DNA of 48,736 nt from Dysgonamonadaceae bacterium (lineage in GTDB: Bacteria; Bacteroidota; Bacteroidia; Bacteroidales; Azobacteroidaceae), in contig JAIRYM010000094.1 in assembly GCA_031267615.1 (NCBI GenBank), positions 1-48,736 on the forward strand, in the 5' to 3' direction. Below are positions 1-9,402 of the stretch, piece by piece. Position 1 is the first letter of the stretch. Each line of letters opens with the position of its first letter. The position numbers were made by a program, and so were the translations under genes. The notes beneath the pieces are model-generated. The model was given only the letters and a program-made list of their open reading frames with translations, ran no database searches and was not told the origin of the DNA.

Positions 1-274
1 AAAATCAGTAAAACATATTTGTTTTTTTGATCTATTCTTAGTATATACGTGCGCGCGACCCAACACACACACACACACACACACACACTAGCAAAATATT
101 TGGAATATGCAAATGTGAAACGCCAAATAATAACAATAATAAAGGAGATATTATTGCCGGCGCTGCCGAAAGTGATGTGTTTGTTGAAGTGAGCATCTTA
201 ATTGTGTATTAACTGTGGCAAAGATAACCCTTTTTTCTTAAACTTTATATCGAACTCACATTAATGATACCTTT
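1..274. other. Gene-poor left edge
   Basis: No convincing gene is seen here. The stretch holds an alternating purine-pyrimidine tract and an AC microsatellite, followed by AT-rich DNA. Short open frames run through the repeat on both strands: a minus-strand ATG frame of 52 codons (196 to 38), and a plus-strand frame without a start that ends near 210. Neither resembles a family I know. The window begins here, so part of a larger element could be cut off. Confidence 0.6.
63..88. repeat. (AC)13 dinucleotide microsatellite
   Basis: Thirteen uninterrupted AC units. Just upstream, positions 41-57 form a strictly alternating purine-pyrimidine tract running from TATATA into CGCGCG. Long pure dinucleotide repeats are uncommon in bacterial chromosomes. 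Both parts are of the type that can adopt Z-DNA under negative supercoiling and that slips during replication. Confidence 0.95.
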
Positions 275-952
275 TTATATTATCTCATTAATTATATCCT
301 CAATTTCCTTTGCCAGCGACGTCATCGAAGGAAATATCAATGAAGCGCCTGCATCTTTCAGAACAGAGCAGGGCAGTGGACCTGTATTCACTCCGATTGT
401 AAAAATACCGGCAGCAACAGCAGCCCGAACACCAAGCGGCGCATTCTCAATCACTATTGCTTCATTCGCTATAGCATTTGCTTTCTGCAATCCGAGAAGA
501 TATGGTTCGGGATCAGGTTTGCCCTGTGTTACGTCGTAAGCCGTAACAAGCAGTTCGCGACTGAACATCTCAGGATAATTTTTGTCTAAATTATTGAACA
601 GTTCCGATTGCCCCGAACCGGTAACTACCACAATCTTTCTGCCCGTGCGCTTCACTGCCGCTAAAACTTCTGCCGCGCCCGACATCAGTCGAGTGCAGTC
701 ATTGATTTCTGCAAAACGCTGCGCTTTCTGTTCATAAACTGTTTGCTTCTCTTCTTCCGTAGCATCACGGTGAAAGGCGCGATTAAACAGATAATTTATC
801 GTAAATCCACCTGTTGCACCTTCCAAAAGGTAATAATCTTCGGGATTAGACTCAATTCCCTGAGCAATTATTGTTTCGTGCCATGCACGCGCGTGGTCGG
901 GCATTGAATCATACAGCACCCCGTCCATATCAAACAGAACGGTGCGTATCAT
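275..952 (-). CDS. HAD-superfamily phosphatase, beta-phosphoglucomutase-like
   Basis: This 225-residue haloacid dehalogenase-type hydrolase probably acts on a small phosphorylated metabolite in the cytoplasm. The catalytic FDMDG motif gives nucleophile Asp8 and acid/base Asp10. Motif II Thr111 (VTGSG), motif III Lys145 (GKPDPEPY) and the motif IV-like region ENAPLG at 169-174 are present. The helical cap lies roughly at residues 15-85. ENAPLG is the usual form in the subfamily that includes beta-phosphoglucomutases and sugar phosphatases, so the substrate cannot be fixed. Its ATG overlaps the pgi stop in an ATGA, so the two genes are translationally coupled and a role in hexose phosphate metabolism is reasonable. 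The length is typical and the gene looks intact. Confidence 0.85.
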   Translation of the reverse strand: MIRTVLFDMDGVLYDSMPDHARAWHETIIAQGIESNPEDYYLLEGATGGFTINYLFNRAFHRDATEEEKQTVYEQKAQRFAEINDCTRLMSGAAEVLAAVKRTGRKIVVVTGSGQSELFNNLDKNYPEMFSRELLVTAYDVTQGKPDPEPYLLGLQKANAIANEAIVIENAPLGVRAAVAAGIFTIGVNTGPLPCSVLKDAGASLIFPSMTSLAKEIEDIINEII

Positions 953-2268
953 ATTACTATATTCTTGTAACCCGGTTTTTTAAGTAAAGCGAACATGTTT
1001 CTCTTATATGCTTCCACTCCCGGCTGATTAAACGGATTGACTCCAAGCATATAGCCGCTTATGCCGCAGGCACGTTCAAAGAAATAGAGCAGCTGACCGA
1101 GGTAATATTCATTCAATTCGGGAAGTTCAATTCTAATATTCGGCACGCCACCGTCAATATGCGCAATCTGCGTACCTTTTTCAGCCATTTTATTAACGAA
1201 ATCAACTCGCTTTCCCGCAAGATAGTTCAGTCCATCTAAATCTTCGGGATCAGCAGGCACTTCGAGATGCGTTTTCGGAACAGCAACAGAAATGACAGTT
1301 TCAAAAATCGTGCGTTCGCCTTCCTGAATCCACTGTCCCATTGAGTGCAAATCCGTAGTGAAATCAACTGCAGCATTAAAAATTCCCTTATCCTCCTTGC
1401 CTTCGCTTTCGCCATAAAGCTGTTTCCACCATTCGGAAACAAAATGCAGTTGAGGATTGAAATTAGCAAGTATTTCAATCTTTTTCCCACTCTGATAAAT
1501 AGCGTTTCGTGTAGCAGCATAAATTTCGGCAATATTATTTTCAAAATTCACATCAGCGGCTGTCCATTCCTCCATACTGGCAGCACCTTCCACCAGTTTT
1601 GCAACGTCGATCCCTGCAACAGCGACAGGCAACAGTCCGACAGGCGTCAGTACCGAAAATCGTCCGCCAACATTATCCGGAATAATAAAAGTCTTGTATT
1701 CCTCTTTGTCGGCGAGAGTGCGCAAAGCGCCACGTGCAGCATCTGTAATAGCTACAATACGATTTTTTGCTTCTCTTTTGCCGACTTGCTCTTCCAATTG
1801 TTTTTTCAAAATTCGGAAGGCGATGGCAGGCTCGGTAGTCGTACCCGATTTCGAGATATTTATTATTCCGAAATGTTTACTCTTGAGAAATAGAGAAAGT
1901 TCGGTAAGATAATCTTCGCCGATATTATGTCCGGCATATACAACCAGCGGACGTTTTCCCGACAGAGCATCAAAAGATCCCGACAGAGCGTCGATTACGG
2001 CTTTTGCGCCAAGATAACTGCCGCCGATACCAATAACAACAACGACTTCGCATTTCGTTCGCAGTGCATTGGCAGTTTTATTAATGTCGGCAACAGTTGC
2101 CAGAGTGGTTGTCGACGGAAGATGCACCCAGCCAAGAAAATCATTTCCCTTGCCCTTACCATTTTCCAACTGTAAGTTAGCCGCTTTTGCAGCATCCGAA
2201 AGCGAATAAATTTGTTTTTTGGAAACAAACTTAAAAACATTGTCGATTTCAAGTTTCAAGTTACTCAT
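949..2268 (-). CDS. pgi: Glucose-6-phosphate isomerase
   Basis: Interconverts glucose-6-phosphate and fructose-6-phosphate in glycolysis and gluconeogenesis. The 439-residue product has the family signatures: [12 protein letters not shown] near 79-90, the phosphate loop ISKSGTTTE at 138-146, [15 protein letters not shown] at 198-212, YGESEGK at 285-291, catalytic His370, and the C-terminal signature [14 protein letters not shown] at 409-422 with Lys422. I chose the ATG at 2268. The frame stays open to 2424, but those extra 52 codons are hydrophobic, not family-like, and run across the promoters of this gene and of the divergent transporter. The gene is first in an operon with the HAD phosphatase and has a TAnnTTTG promoter about 25 bases upstream. 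Confidence 0.97.
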   Translation of the reverse strand: MSNLKLEIDNVFKFVSKKQIYSLSDAAKAANLQLENGKGKGNDFLGWVHLPSTTTLATVADINKTANALRTKCEVVVVIGIGGSYLGAKAVIDALSGSFDALSGKRPLVVYAGHNIGEDYLTELSLFLKSKHFGIINISKSGTTTEPAIAFRILKKQLEEQVGKREAKNRIVAITDAARGALRTLADKEEYKTFIIPDNVGGRFSVLTPVGLLPVAVAGIDVAKLVEGAASMEEWTAADVNFENNIAEIYAATRNAIYQSGKKIEILANFNPQLHFVSEWWKQLYGESEGKEDKGIFNAAVDFTTDLHSMGQWIQEGERTIFETVISVAVPKTHLEVPADPEDLDGLNYLAGKRVDFVNKMAEKGTQIAHIDGGVPNIRIELPELNEYYLGQLLYFFERACGISGYMLGVNPFNQPGVEAYKRNMFALLKKPGYKNIVI

Positions 2269-2292
2269 TTTATTTAGTATATTAAGAGAGCG

Positions 2293-2321
2293 CAAAGGTA
2301 ATAAAAAAATACAGATTTCAA
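2293..2321 (-). promoter_or_regulatory. Promoter of pgi
   Basis: On the minus strand TACCTTTG (2300-2293) matches the Bacteroidota -7 element TAnnTTTG. A TTG (2321-2319) lies 18 bases upstream, one short of the usual 19-21. The expected start is about 2289, leaving a leader of about 20 bases. It is divergent from the MATE promoter. Confidence 0.75.
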
Positions 2322-2365
2322 ATAACCCGAAAATAAACATCTCCCAAACTTTCAAAATAAATTCA

Positions 2366-2373
2366 TACCTTTG
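2366..2373 (+). promoter_or_regulatory. -7 element of the MATE transporter gene
   Basis: TACCTTTG lies only four bases before the ATG at 2378. Transcription in Bacteroidota starts about 4-6 bases after this element, so the message would be leaderless or nearly so. No clear -33 TTG is seen at the normal distance. Confidence 0.6.
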
Positions 2374-2377
2374 CACA

Positions 2378-3730
2378 ATGAACAACAACAACAAAGCGCC
2401 AACCTCGCTGGGAACAGACGACATAGGTAAACTGCTGATGCAATACGCCGTTCCGGCGATAATAGCAATGACCGCATCCTCTCTTTATAACATCACCGAC
2501 AGCATATTTATAGGACACGGCGTCGGCAAAGACGCCCTGAATGGCTTGGGAATCACATTCCCGCTAATGAACCTTTCGGCAGCCTTCGGCTCAATGATTG
2601 GCGTCGGCGCCTCTACTCTGCTGTCCATCAGAATGGGACAGAAAGATTACAAAACAGCAAACAATATCCTCGGTAACGTACTAACGCTAAACATCATCAT
2701 GGGCATTCTGCTCGGCATCATAACCATCATCTTTCTAAAACCCATTCTGCTCTTTTTCGGAGCGAGCGCCACAACACTGCCATATGCATACGACTTTATG
2801 CTGATTCTGCTCGCCGGCAACGTTTTTACCCACCTGTACTTCGGACTCAATGCAATGCTTCGTTCAGCAGGAAACCCGATGAAATCAATGATCGCAACAA
2901 TATATACGGTACTGATAAACCTCGTACTGAATCCGCTTTTCATTTTCTGTTTCCACTGGGGAATACAGGGATCCGCTCTGGCAACCATTATTTCTCAAAC
3001 CGCAATCCTGTGCTGGCAAATACATCTTTTTAACGACAAGAAATACTTCATACATTTTCAAAAAGGCATATACAGATTAAAAAAGAAAATCGTTACAGAC
3101 TCCTTTTCCATCGGCTTAGCCCCGTTTCTGATGAACGCAGCAGGCTGTTTAATCGTAATACTCATCAACAGGCAATTATTAAAACATGGCGGCGACGATG
3201 CAGTCGGAGCATACACGATCGTAAACCGTCTCGCATTTCTTTTTGTAATGACCGTCATCGGATTAAATCAGGGCATGCAGCCCATAGCAGGCTACAACTA
3301 TGGCGCCCGTCTTCAGCCCCGCGTCATATCAGTATTAAAAAAGACAATGATATATGCAACGGTTATCATGCTCGTCGGATTTGCAGTAGTGGAAACCTTT
3401 CCGCGACAGATAGCCACGCTGTTCACGAGCGACACCAACCTGATTTCGCTCGTCGTACCCGGACTTCGCTGGGTATTCCTGCTCTACCCGATTGTTGGTT
3501 TTCAAATGGTAGCCTCAGCATTCTTCCAGAGCATCGGCAAAGCCGGCAAATCCATAATTCTCTCAATGGCACGACAGGTATTGATATTGATCCCCCTCCT
3601 CCTTATTTTTCCACACTACTGGGGAATAACAGGCGTATGGGCAAGCATGTCGGTGTCCGATTTTCTGTCAGTCATAATCGCAGCAACATTATTAAAAATA
3701 GAATTTAAAGACAACAAAAAAAATGGATAA
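2378..3730 (+). CDS. MATE family multidrug/cation antiporter
   Basis: A 450-residue inner-membrane exporter of the multidrug and toxic compound extrusion family, which uses Na+ or H+ gradients to expel organic cations. The N-terminal half begins with a MATE-typical stretch ([22 protein letters not shown] at about 23-44), and two repeats of about six membrane helices follow. GAYTIVNRL and [13 protein letters not shown] in the second half match the family. The ATG at 2378 is preferred over earlier in-frame starts (from 2219), which would put 53 non-homologous residues inside the promoter region. The gene overlaps the following kinase-like gene by 8 bases. The substrate is unknown. Confidence 0.93.
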   Translation: MNNNNKAPTSLGTDDIGKLLMQYAVPAIIAMTASSLYNITDSIFIGHGVGKDALNGLGITFPLMNLSAAFGSMIGVGASTLLSIRMGQKDYKTANNILGNVLTLNIIMGILLGIITIIFLKPILLFFGASATTLPYAYDFMLILLAGNVFTHLYFGLNAMLRSAGNPMKSMIATIYTVLINLVLNPLFIFCFHWGIQGSALATIISQTAILCWQIHLFNDKKYFIHFQKGIYRLKKKIVTDSFSIGLAPFLMNAAGCLIVILINRQLLKHGGDDAVGAYTIVNRLAFLFVMTVIGLNQGMQPIAGYNYGARLQPRVISVLKKTMIYATVIMLVGFAVVETFPRQIATLFTSDTNLISLVVPGLRWVFLLYPIVGFQMVASAFFQSIGKAGKSIILSMARQVLILIPLLLIFPHYWGITGVWASMSVSDFLSVIIAATLLKIEFKDNKKNG

Positions 3731-4346
3731 ATTTGCAATAACAGTCGGACGCCAGATCGGCAGTGGCGGCAAGATTATGAGCGACAAATTAGCCTGTCGA
3801 CTGAAAATATCCTGTTACGACAGGGAGCTGATAAATATAGCCTCAAAAGAAAGCGGATTAGGAAAAGAATTTTTCGAGAACTCAGATGAAAAGAGTAATT
3901 TCGGTATCCCGGGCAGTTATTCAGGAATTTATTCCGGTTATATCAGCCCCGGCAACCTGAATTATCTTTGCGACGAAACGCTGTTTAAAATACAGAGCGA
4001 TGTAATAAAAAGAATATCGGAGCAGGAATCCTGCATATTTATCGGGCGATGCGCCGATTATATACTGCGTTCACATCCCCGTCTGTTGAAAATATTCATC
4101 TCCGCCAGTCTTGAACACCGCATCTCGCGGCTTTGCACCACAATGTCGATAAACACAAAAGAAGCAATCACCCTCATCGAGCAAACAGACAAAAAACGCG
4201 CCGCATATTACAATTATTACAGCAACAAACAGTGGGGAGTCGCCTCCACTTACGACCTGTGCATCAATACATCAACAATCAGCATCGACCAGGCAGTCGC
4301 ATTAATCGACTCCGCGGTATCCTCCAAATTCTTTACCATATCCTGA
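3723..4346 (+). CDS. Cytidylate kinase-like family protein
   Basis: This 207-residue P-loop protein resembles the cytidylate-kinase-like family common in Bacteroidales, distinct from canonical Cmk. A Walker A-like loop GRQIGSGGK is at residues 9-17. CYDRELI follows at about 31-37, and the central IFIGRCADYILR at about 110-121 is typical of this family. It probably phosphorylates a nucleotide or related small molecule, but the substrate is not established for these proteins. The start overlaps the MATE stop by 8 bases, so the genes are co-transcribed and translationally coupled. Why a transporter and a kinase-like protein are paired cannot be read from sequence. Confidence 0.85.
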   Translation: MDKFAITVGRQIGSGGKIMSDKLACRLKISCYDRELINIASKESGLGKEFFENSDEKSNFGIPGSYSGIYSGYISPGNLNYLCDETLFKIQSDVIKRISEQESCIFIGRCADYILRSHPRLLKIFISASLEHRISRLCTTMSINTKEAITLIEQTDKKRAAYYNYYSNKQWGVASTYDLCINTSTISIDQAVALIDSAVSSKFFTIS

Positions 4347-4558
4347 CAGTTCTGTTCGCGCGTCACTGCGCCCCCTGAATTTTAGCGAAATTTCGAATGG
4401 AGTTGTCGCTCACTGTAATTTTAGCGGGGACAGAGTGTTTGTGTCTCTGTTTTGCCTCTGTCCCGACGGGAATTTTACGCATTGTTGAAAAATTGCTGCA
4501 AAGGTAATAAAATTATCAAGGACTTATACTGAAACCTGATATTTTGCGTTATTATTGT
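4347..4558. other. Intergenic region with repeats upstream of the TonB receptor
   Basis: AATTTTAGCG occurs at 4378-4387 and again at 4417-4426, with a degenerate third copy AATTTTACGC at 4471-4480. A 9-bp inverted repeat lies between copies two and three. A weak TATTTTG sequence at 4540-4546 could be a -7 element for the receptor gene. Confidence 0.5.
4427..4464. repeat. Inverted repeat, 9-bp arms
   Basis: GGGACAGAG (4427-4435) pairs perfectly with CTCTGTCCC (4456-4464) around a 20-base loop. No T-run follows, so it is not a classic terminator. It could end the upstream operon weakly, or be a regulatory site before the TonB receptor. Confidence 0.65.
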
Positions 4559-6949
4559 ATGTTTTTTCGTATAAAAATTTTGTCATTAATTACGCTTGTT
4601 CCTGTTATTTGCTTTTCTCAACGAGCTGTCATTCAGGGGACCGTTATTGATTCAGAAGGTCTGCCTGTAGAATTGGTAAATGTTGGCGTGCGCGGCTCTG
4701 TAAACGGTGCATTTACAGATGGAAAGGGAAAATATTCGCTTACAGTTGCGGAAGGAGATTCACTGACACTTGTTTTTTCGTGCCTTGGCTATAACAAGAC
4801 ACAGAGGATTATTCCGAAAGTTGAAGGCAATATGACAGTCAATGTCAGCCTTCGAACTATGGATTATGATATCGGTGGCGTAACCGTTACAGGCAGACAG
4901 AAGGAGCCGACAATGATGCAGATAGAAACCAAAGACAGTCGTCTTGCGGTTGATGCTACCGGCGGCAGCATTGAATCGTTTGTTGTTACGGCAGGCACAG
5001 GCGTTTCTTCTTCTAACGAATTGAGTACTCAATATTCCGTGAGAGGCGGTAATTACAACGAAAATATAGTTTATGTAAATGGAATAGAAATCTATCGCCC
5101 TGTTCTCATTCGTAGCGGGCAGCAGGAAGGATTGAGTTTTATAAATCCGGATTTGACTGATGGCGTATCGTTTTCTTCCGGCGGGTTTGAGGCTCGTTAT
5201 GGCGATAGAATGTCGTCTGTACTTGACGTGAACTATAAAAAACCTAAAGCGCTTGAAGGCGGATTTTCGGGCAGTATGCTTGGCGGCAGCGCCTACATTG
5301 GAAATGCATCGGGACATTTCAGCCAGATCACAGGAGTCCGCTACAAACGCGGCACTACTCTGCTGAATACTCTTGACACAAAAGGCGATTACGAACCTTC
5401 TGCGCTTGATGTTCAAACGTTTATGACTTATGCCGTATCGCCAGGACTCAATCTGAATGTTATGGGTAACTATTCCGATAACGCTTATGATTTTTACCCC
5501 GGTTCGAGACAAACGTCTTGGGGTAATTTGCAGGTTCAGAAAAGTTTTGAAGTATATTATGCAGGCGCCGAACGCGACAGATTTCGTACACTTTTCGGCG
5601 CCACAACTGTTAAGTATGATATTTCGGAAAACGCAGACATTGCATTGCAGGTTTCAGCATTTCAAAATACAGAACAGGAAAACTATGACATCGAAGGCGA
5701 ATACTGGATTAGCAATATTCTTGATGACGATAATAAAGACATTACAGGCACAGGACATTTTATCGAACACGCCCGCAGTTATCTGAAATCTAATGTCGTA
5801 AATACTGCAGTTACAGGAAGTATAGGACTGAATCACCATACTGTGCGCTATTCACTGTCGTATCAGAAAGAAGACATAAGCGACAGAATCCGCGAATGGA
5901 AGTTGCAGGATTCAATGGGCTATTCGCTGCCTGTCAGCGACGAAGTTTTGCAAATGAAAAGCAATCTTTTTTCAGGAAATAGCATTTCTTCAAGTCGCTT
6001 TTCGGGATATATGCAAGATACTTACAGTTTTCGCAACGGAAAAGGTTTATGGACACTGACCGCCGGACTGCGAGGTTCTTACTGGGATTTCAACCGTGAA
6101 TTTATCGTCAGTCCACGCGCTTCACTGCGTTTTATACCTTCGGCAAACCAGAGGCTGATAACACGATTTTCGACAGGACTTTACTATCAGGCGCCTTTCT
6201 ATAAAGAATTTCGGAAAATTGTCAGCGACGAATACGGCAACCAGAATATTGCACTCAATCAAGATATAAAATCACAGCGTTCAATTCATTTCGTACTTGG
6301 CGGCGATTATAATTTCAGAGTTGACGACCGCCCGTTTAAATTCACGACGGAACTGTATTACAAGAAAATGGACAACCTTGTCCCGTATCACGTAAACAAT
6401 GTGAGAATACAGTATTACGGCGAAAACATATCGTCGGGACACGCGACAGGCATTGACCTTAAACTGTTCGGACAATTCGTTCCCGAAACAGATTCCTGGC
6501 TCAATTTCTCGCTTATGCAGGCTCGGCAAACAACTTTCGGCGGCGTAAAAATTCCGATGCCAACCGACCAGCTCTACAATTTCAGTCTATATTTCAATGA
6601 CTACATGCCAGGCTACCGTCGCATACAGCTTAACCTGCGAGCAATTTGGGCTGACGGACTGCCGTTCACCATTCCCGGATATGAATACACCAAATATATA
6701 CGCACTTCGTCATATCGCCGCGTAGACATAGGTATGACTTATCGTCTTTGGGATTCCGAGAAAGATACAGGCTCATCGTTTTTCAGTTTTTTCAAAAACA
6801 TTTGGGCAGGCGCAGATGTATTTAATCTGCTGGACATAAACAATGTCAGTTCGTATTCATGGTTTTCAGACGTAGAAGGACTTAGCCATGCCGTCCCCGA
6901 CAGACTTACAGGACGACAGATAAATTTCAAACTGATAGCGGAATTTTAA
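4559..6949 (+). CDS. TonB-dependent receptor with carboxypeptidase regulatory-like domain
   Basis: A 796-residue outer-membrane transporter. The ATG at 4559 gives a clean signal peptide (about residues 1-20, ending ICFSQ). An upstream in-frame TTG would add only five residues. Residues about 21-107 form the carboxypeptidase-D regulatory-like beta-sandwich (VIQGTVIDSEGLPVE), typical of Bacteroidota receptors. The plug domain follows with YSVRGGNYNENIVYVNGIEIY and GGFEARYGDRMSSVLDV. The rest is a 22-strand type barrel ending in a terminal Phe (KLIAEF). No SusD-like lipoprotein gene follows, so this is not a standard polysaccharide utilisation pair. A siderophore, metal complex, peptide or other nutrient is possible. 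Confidence 0.92.
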   Translation: MFFRIKILSLITLVPVICFSQRAVIQGTVIDSEGLPVELVNVGVRGSVNGAFTDGKGKYSLTVAEGDSLTLVFSCLGYNKTQRIIPKVEGNMTVNVSLRTMDYDIGGVTVTGRQKEPTMMQIETKDSRLAVDATGGSIESFVVTAGTGVSSSNELSTQYSVRGGNYNENIVYVNGIEIYRPVLIRSGQQEGLSFINPDLTDGVSFSSGGFEARYGDRMSSVLDVNYKKPKALEGGFSGSMLGGSAYIGNASGHFSQITGVRYKRGTTLLNTLDTKGDYEPSALDVQTFMTYAVSPGLNLNVMGNYSDNAYDFYPGSRQTSWGNLQVQKSFEVYYAGAERDRFRTLFGATTVKYDISENADIALQVSAFQNTEQENYDIEGEYWISNILDDDNKDITGTGHFIEHARSYLKSNVVNTAVTGSIGLNHHTVRYSLSYQKEDISDRIREWKLQDSMGYSLPVSDEVLQMKSNLFSGNSISSSRFSGYMQDTYSFRNGKGLWTLTAGLRGSYWDFNREFIVSPRASLRFIPSANQRLITRFSTGLYYQAPFYKEFRKIVSDEYGNQNIALNQDIKSQRSIHFVLGGDYNFRVDDRPFKFTTELYYKKMDNLVPYHVNNVRIQYYGENISSGHATGIDLKLFGQFVPETDSWLNFSLMQARQTTFGGVKIPMPTDQLYNFSLYFNDYMPGYRRIQLNLRAIWADGLPFTIPGYEYTKYIRTSSYRRVDIGMTYRLWDSEKDTGSSFFSFFKNIWAGADVFNLLDINNVSSYSWFSDVEGLSHAVPDRLTGRQINFKLIAEF

Positions 6950-7077
6950 TTAACTTTGGCAGATTATGCGCAACTCTGCGGAATGAGCGGCTAACCCAAC
7001 AGAAAACCAAAACCTTTGTTTGCATCGTTAACTCTTTTGTGAGTCAATTTTTTTAGTGAAAAATAACAACAAATATT

Positions 7078-7641
7078 TCATTTCTTTGTGATGCTTTTAA
7101 TATATTTTTCTGTCTGCCCAAAATTTTCCTTGTTTACGACGTGTAGATTTTCTATTTTCATATCATCACCGAGTGTAAAAAAGAACGGTACCATTTCGTT
7201 TTCTACTGGAATACCCAATTTCCCATTGCTCAAATTCAACAGCCTTTTCCCGTAACAGTTCTCTCTAAAACGGGATAAATAATCGGGTGAAACAAAAACA
7301 AGTATTTTATTACTGGAATAATCAGGAATATATGCTTTCATTATCATTACACATTTTTCGATACACGGAGAGCAGGTTGATTCTGAGAAATAGAAAAACA
7401 GTGGACTTTTTTCTTCAATCAACTGTTTTAAGGAAACTATGCGTAAAGAATCATTGCCGAAGAAAACCATCTGCTCATCAACTTTTTGACCTGAACTTTT
7501 ATTCTCAATATCCTGTACTTTTTGAGCAACCAGTGTTTCATATTCTTTCATTGCTTTCTGAATCGCAAGTCTTTCTTTTTTCTCTGAATTTGTACAAGAA
7601 AACGCAAGAGAACAGAAGAAAAGCAATAATATCTGTTTCAT
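7078..7641 (-). CDS. Thioredoxin-like lipoprotein
   Basis: A 187-residue predicted lipoprotein. The short signal sequence ends in the lipobox LAFSC, with Cys16 as the lipidated residue, and a charged helix follows. The core contains FYFSESTCSPCIEKC, placing a CxxC at Cys90/Cys93 after a beta strand, as in TlpA/thioredoxin folds, with an extra Cys97. It probably faces the periplasm and could act in thiol redox or only keep the fold. The start is four bases after the stop of a broken beta-propeller gene. Paired 6-bladed propeller and thioredoxin-like lipoprotein genes are common in Bacteroides. With its partner truncated, this gene may have lost its original promoter. Confidence 0.75.
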   Translation of the reverse strand: MKQILLLFFCSLAFSCTNSEKKERLAIQKAMKEYETLVAQKVQDIENKSSGQKVDEQMVFFGNDSLRIVSLKQLIEEKSPLFFYFSESTCSPCIEKCVMIMKAYIPDYSSNKILVFVSPDYLSRFRENCYGKRLLNLSNGKLGIPVENEMVPFFFTLGDDMKIENLHVVNKENFGQTEKYIKSITKK

Positions 7642-7645
7642 AATA

Positions 7646-8257
7646 TTACTTTTTAAATGTGTATTTTACCAGACACGGATTATCGTCTTCCAGTATATTG
7701 TCAAGTTGTTCCAAGTTTGCACCGGACAAAACATTTCGAAACATTTCCCTGTCTTTAGGCTCTATGCTGCAAAGCATTGTACTGTCATTGAAGATATACG
7801 GGTCTTTGATGACAATACCCTCTGTCGTTTTTCTGAACAGTATATATTGTTCCGTTTCCTTGTCATAGAACATTTGACCTAAGACCCGTCCTTTTTCGGC
7901 AAATTGAATCTGCGTGTGAAAAAATCTTGAATTCTGATTATTGGCTTCATAACAATATTGGGCGAAAGAAAATTCACCGTTAGTAAACTGGTTGTAAAAT
8001 TTTTCAGATATACGATTGTTTTCAATTGGATTGGTCGGAAACTTGTATTTTGAAATATCAACGCTTGACGAGCCAAAATCCCATTCATAAGCCACTTTAA
8101 GTCCCTCTTCCGTAATTTGATACACTTCATTGCTGAATCGCTTTTTTGCTTGAATTACTAATTTTGATGCGGTTGTACTGGGAATTTCAGCGAGGCTTTT
8201 GGTTTTTGAAAAATTGTTATTACCTTTGTCGTTCGTTTCGGGTAAAATAATAAAAAA
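7646..8257 (-). pseudogene. 3' remnant of a 6-bladed beta-propeller protein gene
   Basis: The frame is open from 8257 to a stop at 7646, but the only early start is a GTG at 8125. Coding similarity seems to extend upstream of it (KRFSNEVYQITEEGL). The ending, with SIEPKDREMF, about 30 further residues, then a final NPCLVKYTFK, resembles the C-terminus of the roughly 380-residue Bacteroides 6-bladed beta-propeller proteins (BF2992/DUF5128-like). Signal peptide and first blades are absent, and the 5' end dissolves into the serine acetyltransferase promoter. I read it as an N-terminally truncated gene. A shortened protein started at the GTG is possible but would hold only part of a propeller. 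Confidence 0.6.
8197..8228 (+). promoter_or_regulatory. Promoter of serine acetyltransferase gene
   Basis: TTTTG (8197-8201), then 19 bases, then TACCTTTG (8221-8228): a full match to the Bacteroidota -33/-7 consensus. Transcription should start near 8232, giving a leader of about 30 bases. The promoter lies inside the open frame of the truncated propeller gene on the other strand. Confidence 0.85.
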
Positions 8258-8263
8258 TTACAA

Positions 8264-9163
8264 ATGAATAATATACAAAAAACAGTACAGGCGCTTACGG
8301 AGAATCACAGCGACAGATACCCGCATATTCCTGTCAGAGAAAGGCGTCTGCCTTCGCCGCAAAGTTTGAGCGAAACGATAGACTGTCTTCGTTCCGCTAT
8401 TTTTCCCGGATATTATGGAAATCCGCTTGTAAACAGAGATTCACTGGTTTATCATACAGGTATTAGCGTAGAAAAATCATTCCATCTTCTGTCGCAGCAG
8501 ATTTACGACGCCATGCAGTTTCAGCCTGATGCGAAAGAATCCGATGCACCGAAACTGCGGGAAAGAGCAAACAGACTGACGTATCAATTCATTGATACAC
8601 TGCCAAAAATCAAGCGCCTTATGTCGTTTGACGTAAAAGCGATTTTCAATAACGATCCGGCAGCAAGGAGTTATGGCGAAGTGATTTTTTGCTATCCTTC
8701 TATCAAGGCAATTTCAAATTATCGTATCGCTCACGAACTGTACATACTTGATATTCCACTGATTCCGCGTATCATAACTGAACTTGCACATACTGAAACG
8801 GGTATTGACATTCATCCTGGCGCACAGATAGGCGAATATTTCGGTATCGACCACGGAACAGGCATAGTTATCGGGCAGACAACAATTATCGGAAACTGTG
8901 TTACTTTGTATCAGGGCGTTACTCTAGGTTCAAGGAATTTTACATACGACAGAGAAGGACACCCGCAAGATTTGCCGCGTCATCCGATTATCGAAGACAA
9001 CGTTACGATTTATTCCAATTCTTCTATTTTAGGGCGAATCACAATAGGTGAAGGCACTGTTGTCGGTGGGAATATCTGGTTGACACACAGTGTGCCGCCC
9101 AATTCCCGTATTCTGCAAACCAAGGCGGTACGCTTAGATTTGACTGATGGAGCGGGAATTTAG
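8264..9163 (+). CDS. cysE: Serine O-acetyltransferase, EpsC/CysE type
   Basis: Transfers acetyl from acetyl-CoA to L-serine, making O-acetylserine for cysteine synthesis in the cytoplasm. The 299-residue product has a helical N-terminal domain (about 30-165) and a left-handed beta-helix of hexapeptide repeats (about 180-285). The active-site segment HTETGIDIHPGA spans 176-187, and IDHGTGIVIGQT at 195-206 and LYQGVTLGS at 215-223 are characteristic. The N-terminal domain is longer than in E. coli CysE, as usual for the EpsC-type enzymes of Bacteroidota. The gene stands alone with its own promoter and a terminator shared with the convergent gene. No cysteine synthase gene is adjacent. Confidence 0.92.
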   Translation: MNNIQKTVQALTENHSDRYPHIPVRERRLPSPQSLSETIDCLRSAIFPGYYGNPLVNRDSLVYHTGISVEKSFHLLSQQIYDAMQFQPDAKESDAPKLRERANRLTYQFIDTLPKIKRLMSFDVKAIFNNDPAARSYGEVIFCYPSIKAISNYRIAHELYILDIPLIPRIITELAHTETGIDIHPGAQIGEYFGIDHGTGIVIGQTTIIGNCVTLYQGVTLGSRNFTYDREGHPQDLPRHPIIEDNVTIYSNSSILGRITIGEGTVVGGNIWLTHSVPPNSRILQTKAVRLDLTDGAGI

Positions 9164-9402
9164 TTACTACGGCAGTTATAACCTCCTTAATGCCAATGTT
9201 GTAGCCTAAAAATTTTATTCTGATTTCTTCATTTGGTGATTACAAAAAATTTTCTTTGATAATAATATCCCGATTATCAGTTTTTCGACTGCAACGTTTG
9301 AAATAAACCGATGTCAGTGACTGACACAATTAGATTTTTACAGTGCTAATTCCATAATTGATTTTTTTTATTTGCAGCAAAGTTAAGTGCTTATAAAAAA
9401 AC

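Noticed and set aside
38..196. 52-codon minus-strand frame through the AC repeat
   Set aside because: Repeat-derived Cys-Val text, no family resemblance and no ribosome site; kept only as a remark in the repeat finding.
219..226. TATCTTTG on the minus strand as a promoter
   Set aside because: No -33 TTG at the right distance and no credible gene downstream.
2269..2424. N-terminal extension of phosphoglucose isomerase
   Set aside because: Not conserved in the family and overlaps two divergent promoters.
4760..5512. 250-codon minus-strand frame inside the TonB receptor gene
   Set aside because: Pure antisense shadow of a well-supported gene with no domain-like features.
9164..9400. Riboswitch or small RNA downstream of the serine acetyltransferase gene
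   Set aside because: Only AT-rich sequence before the terminator; no known riboswitch core motif could be recognised.
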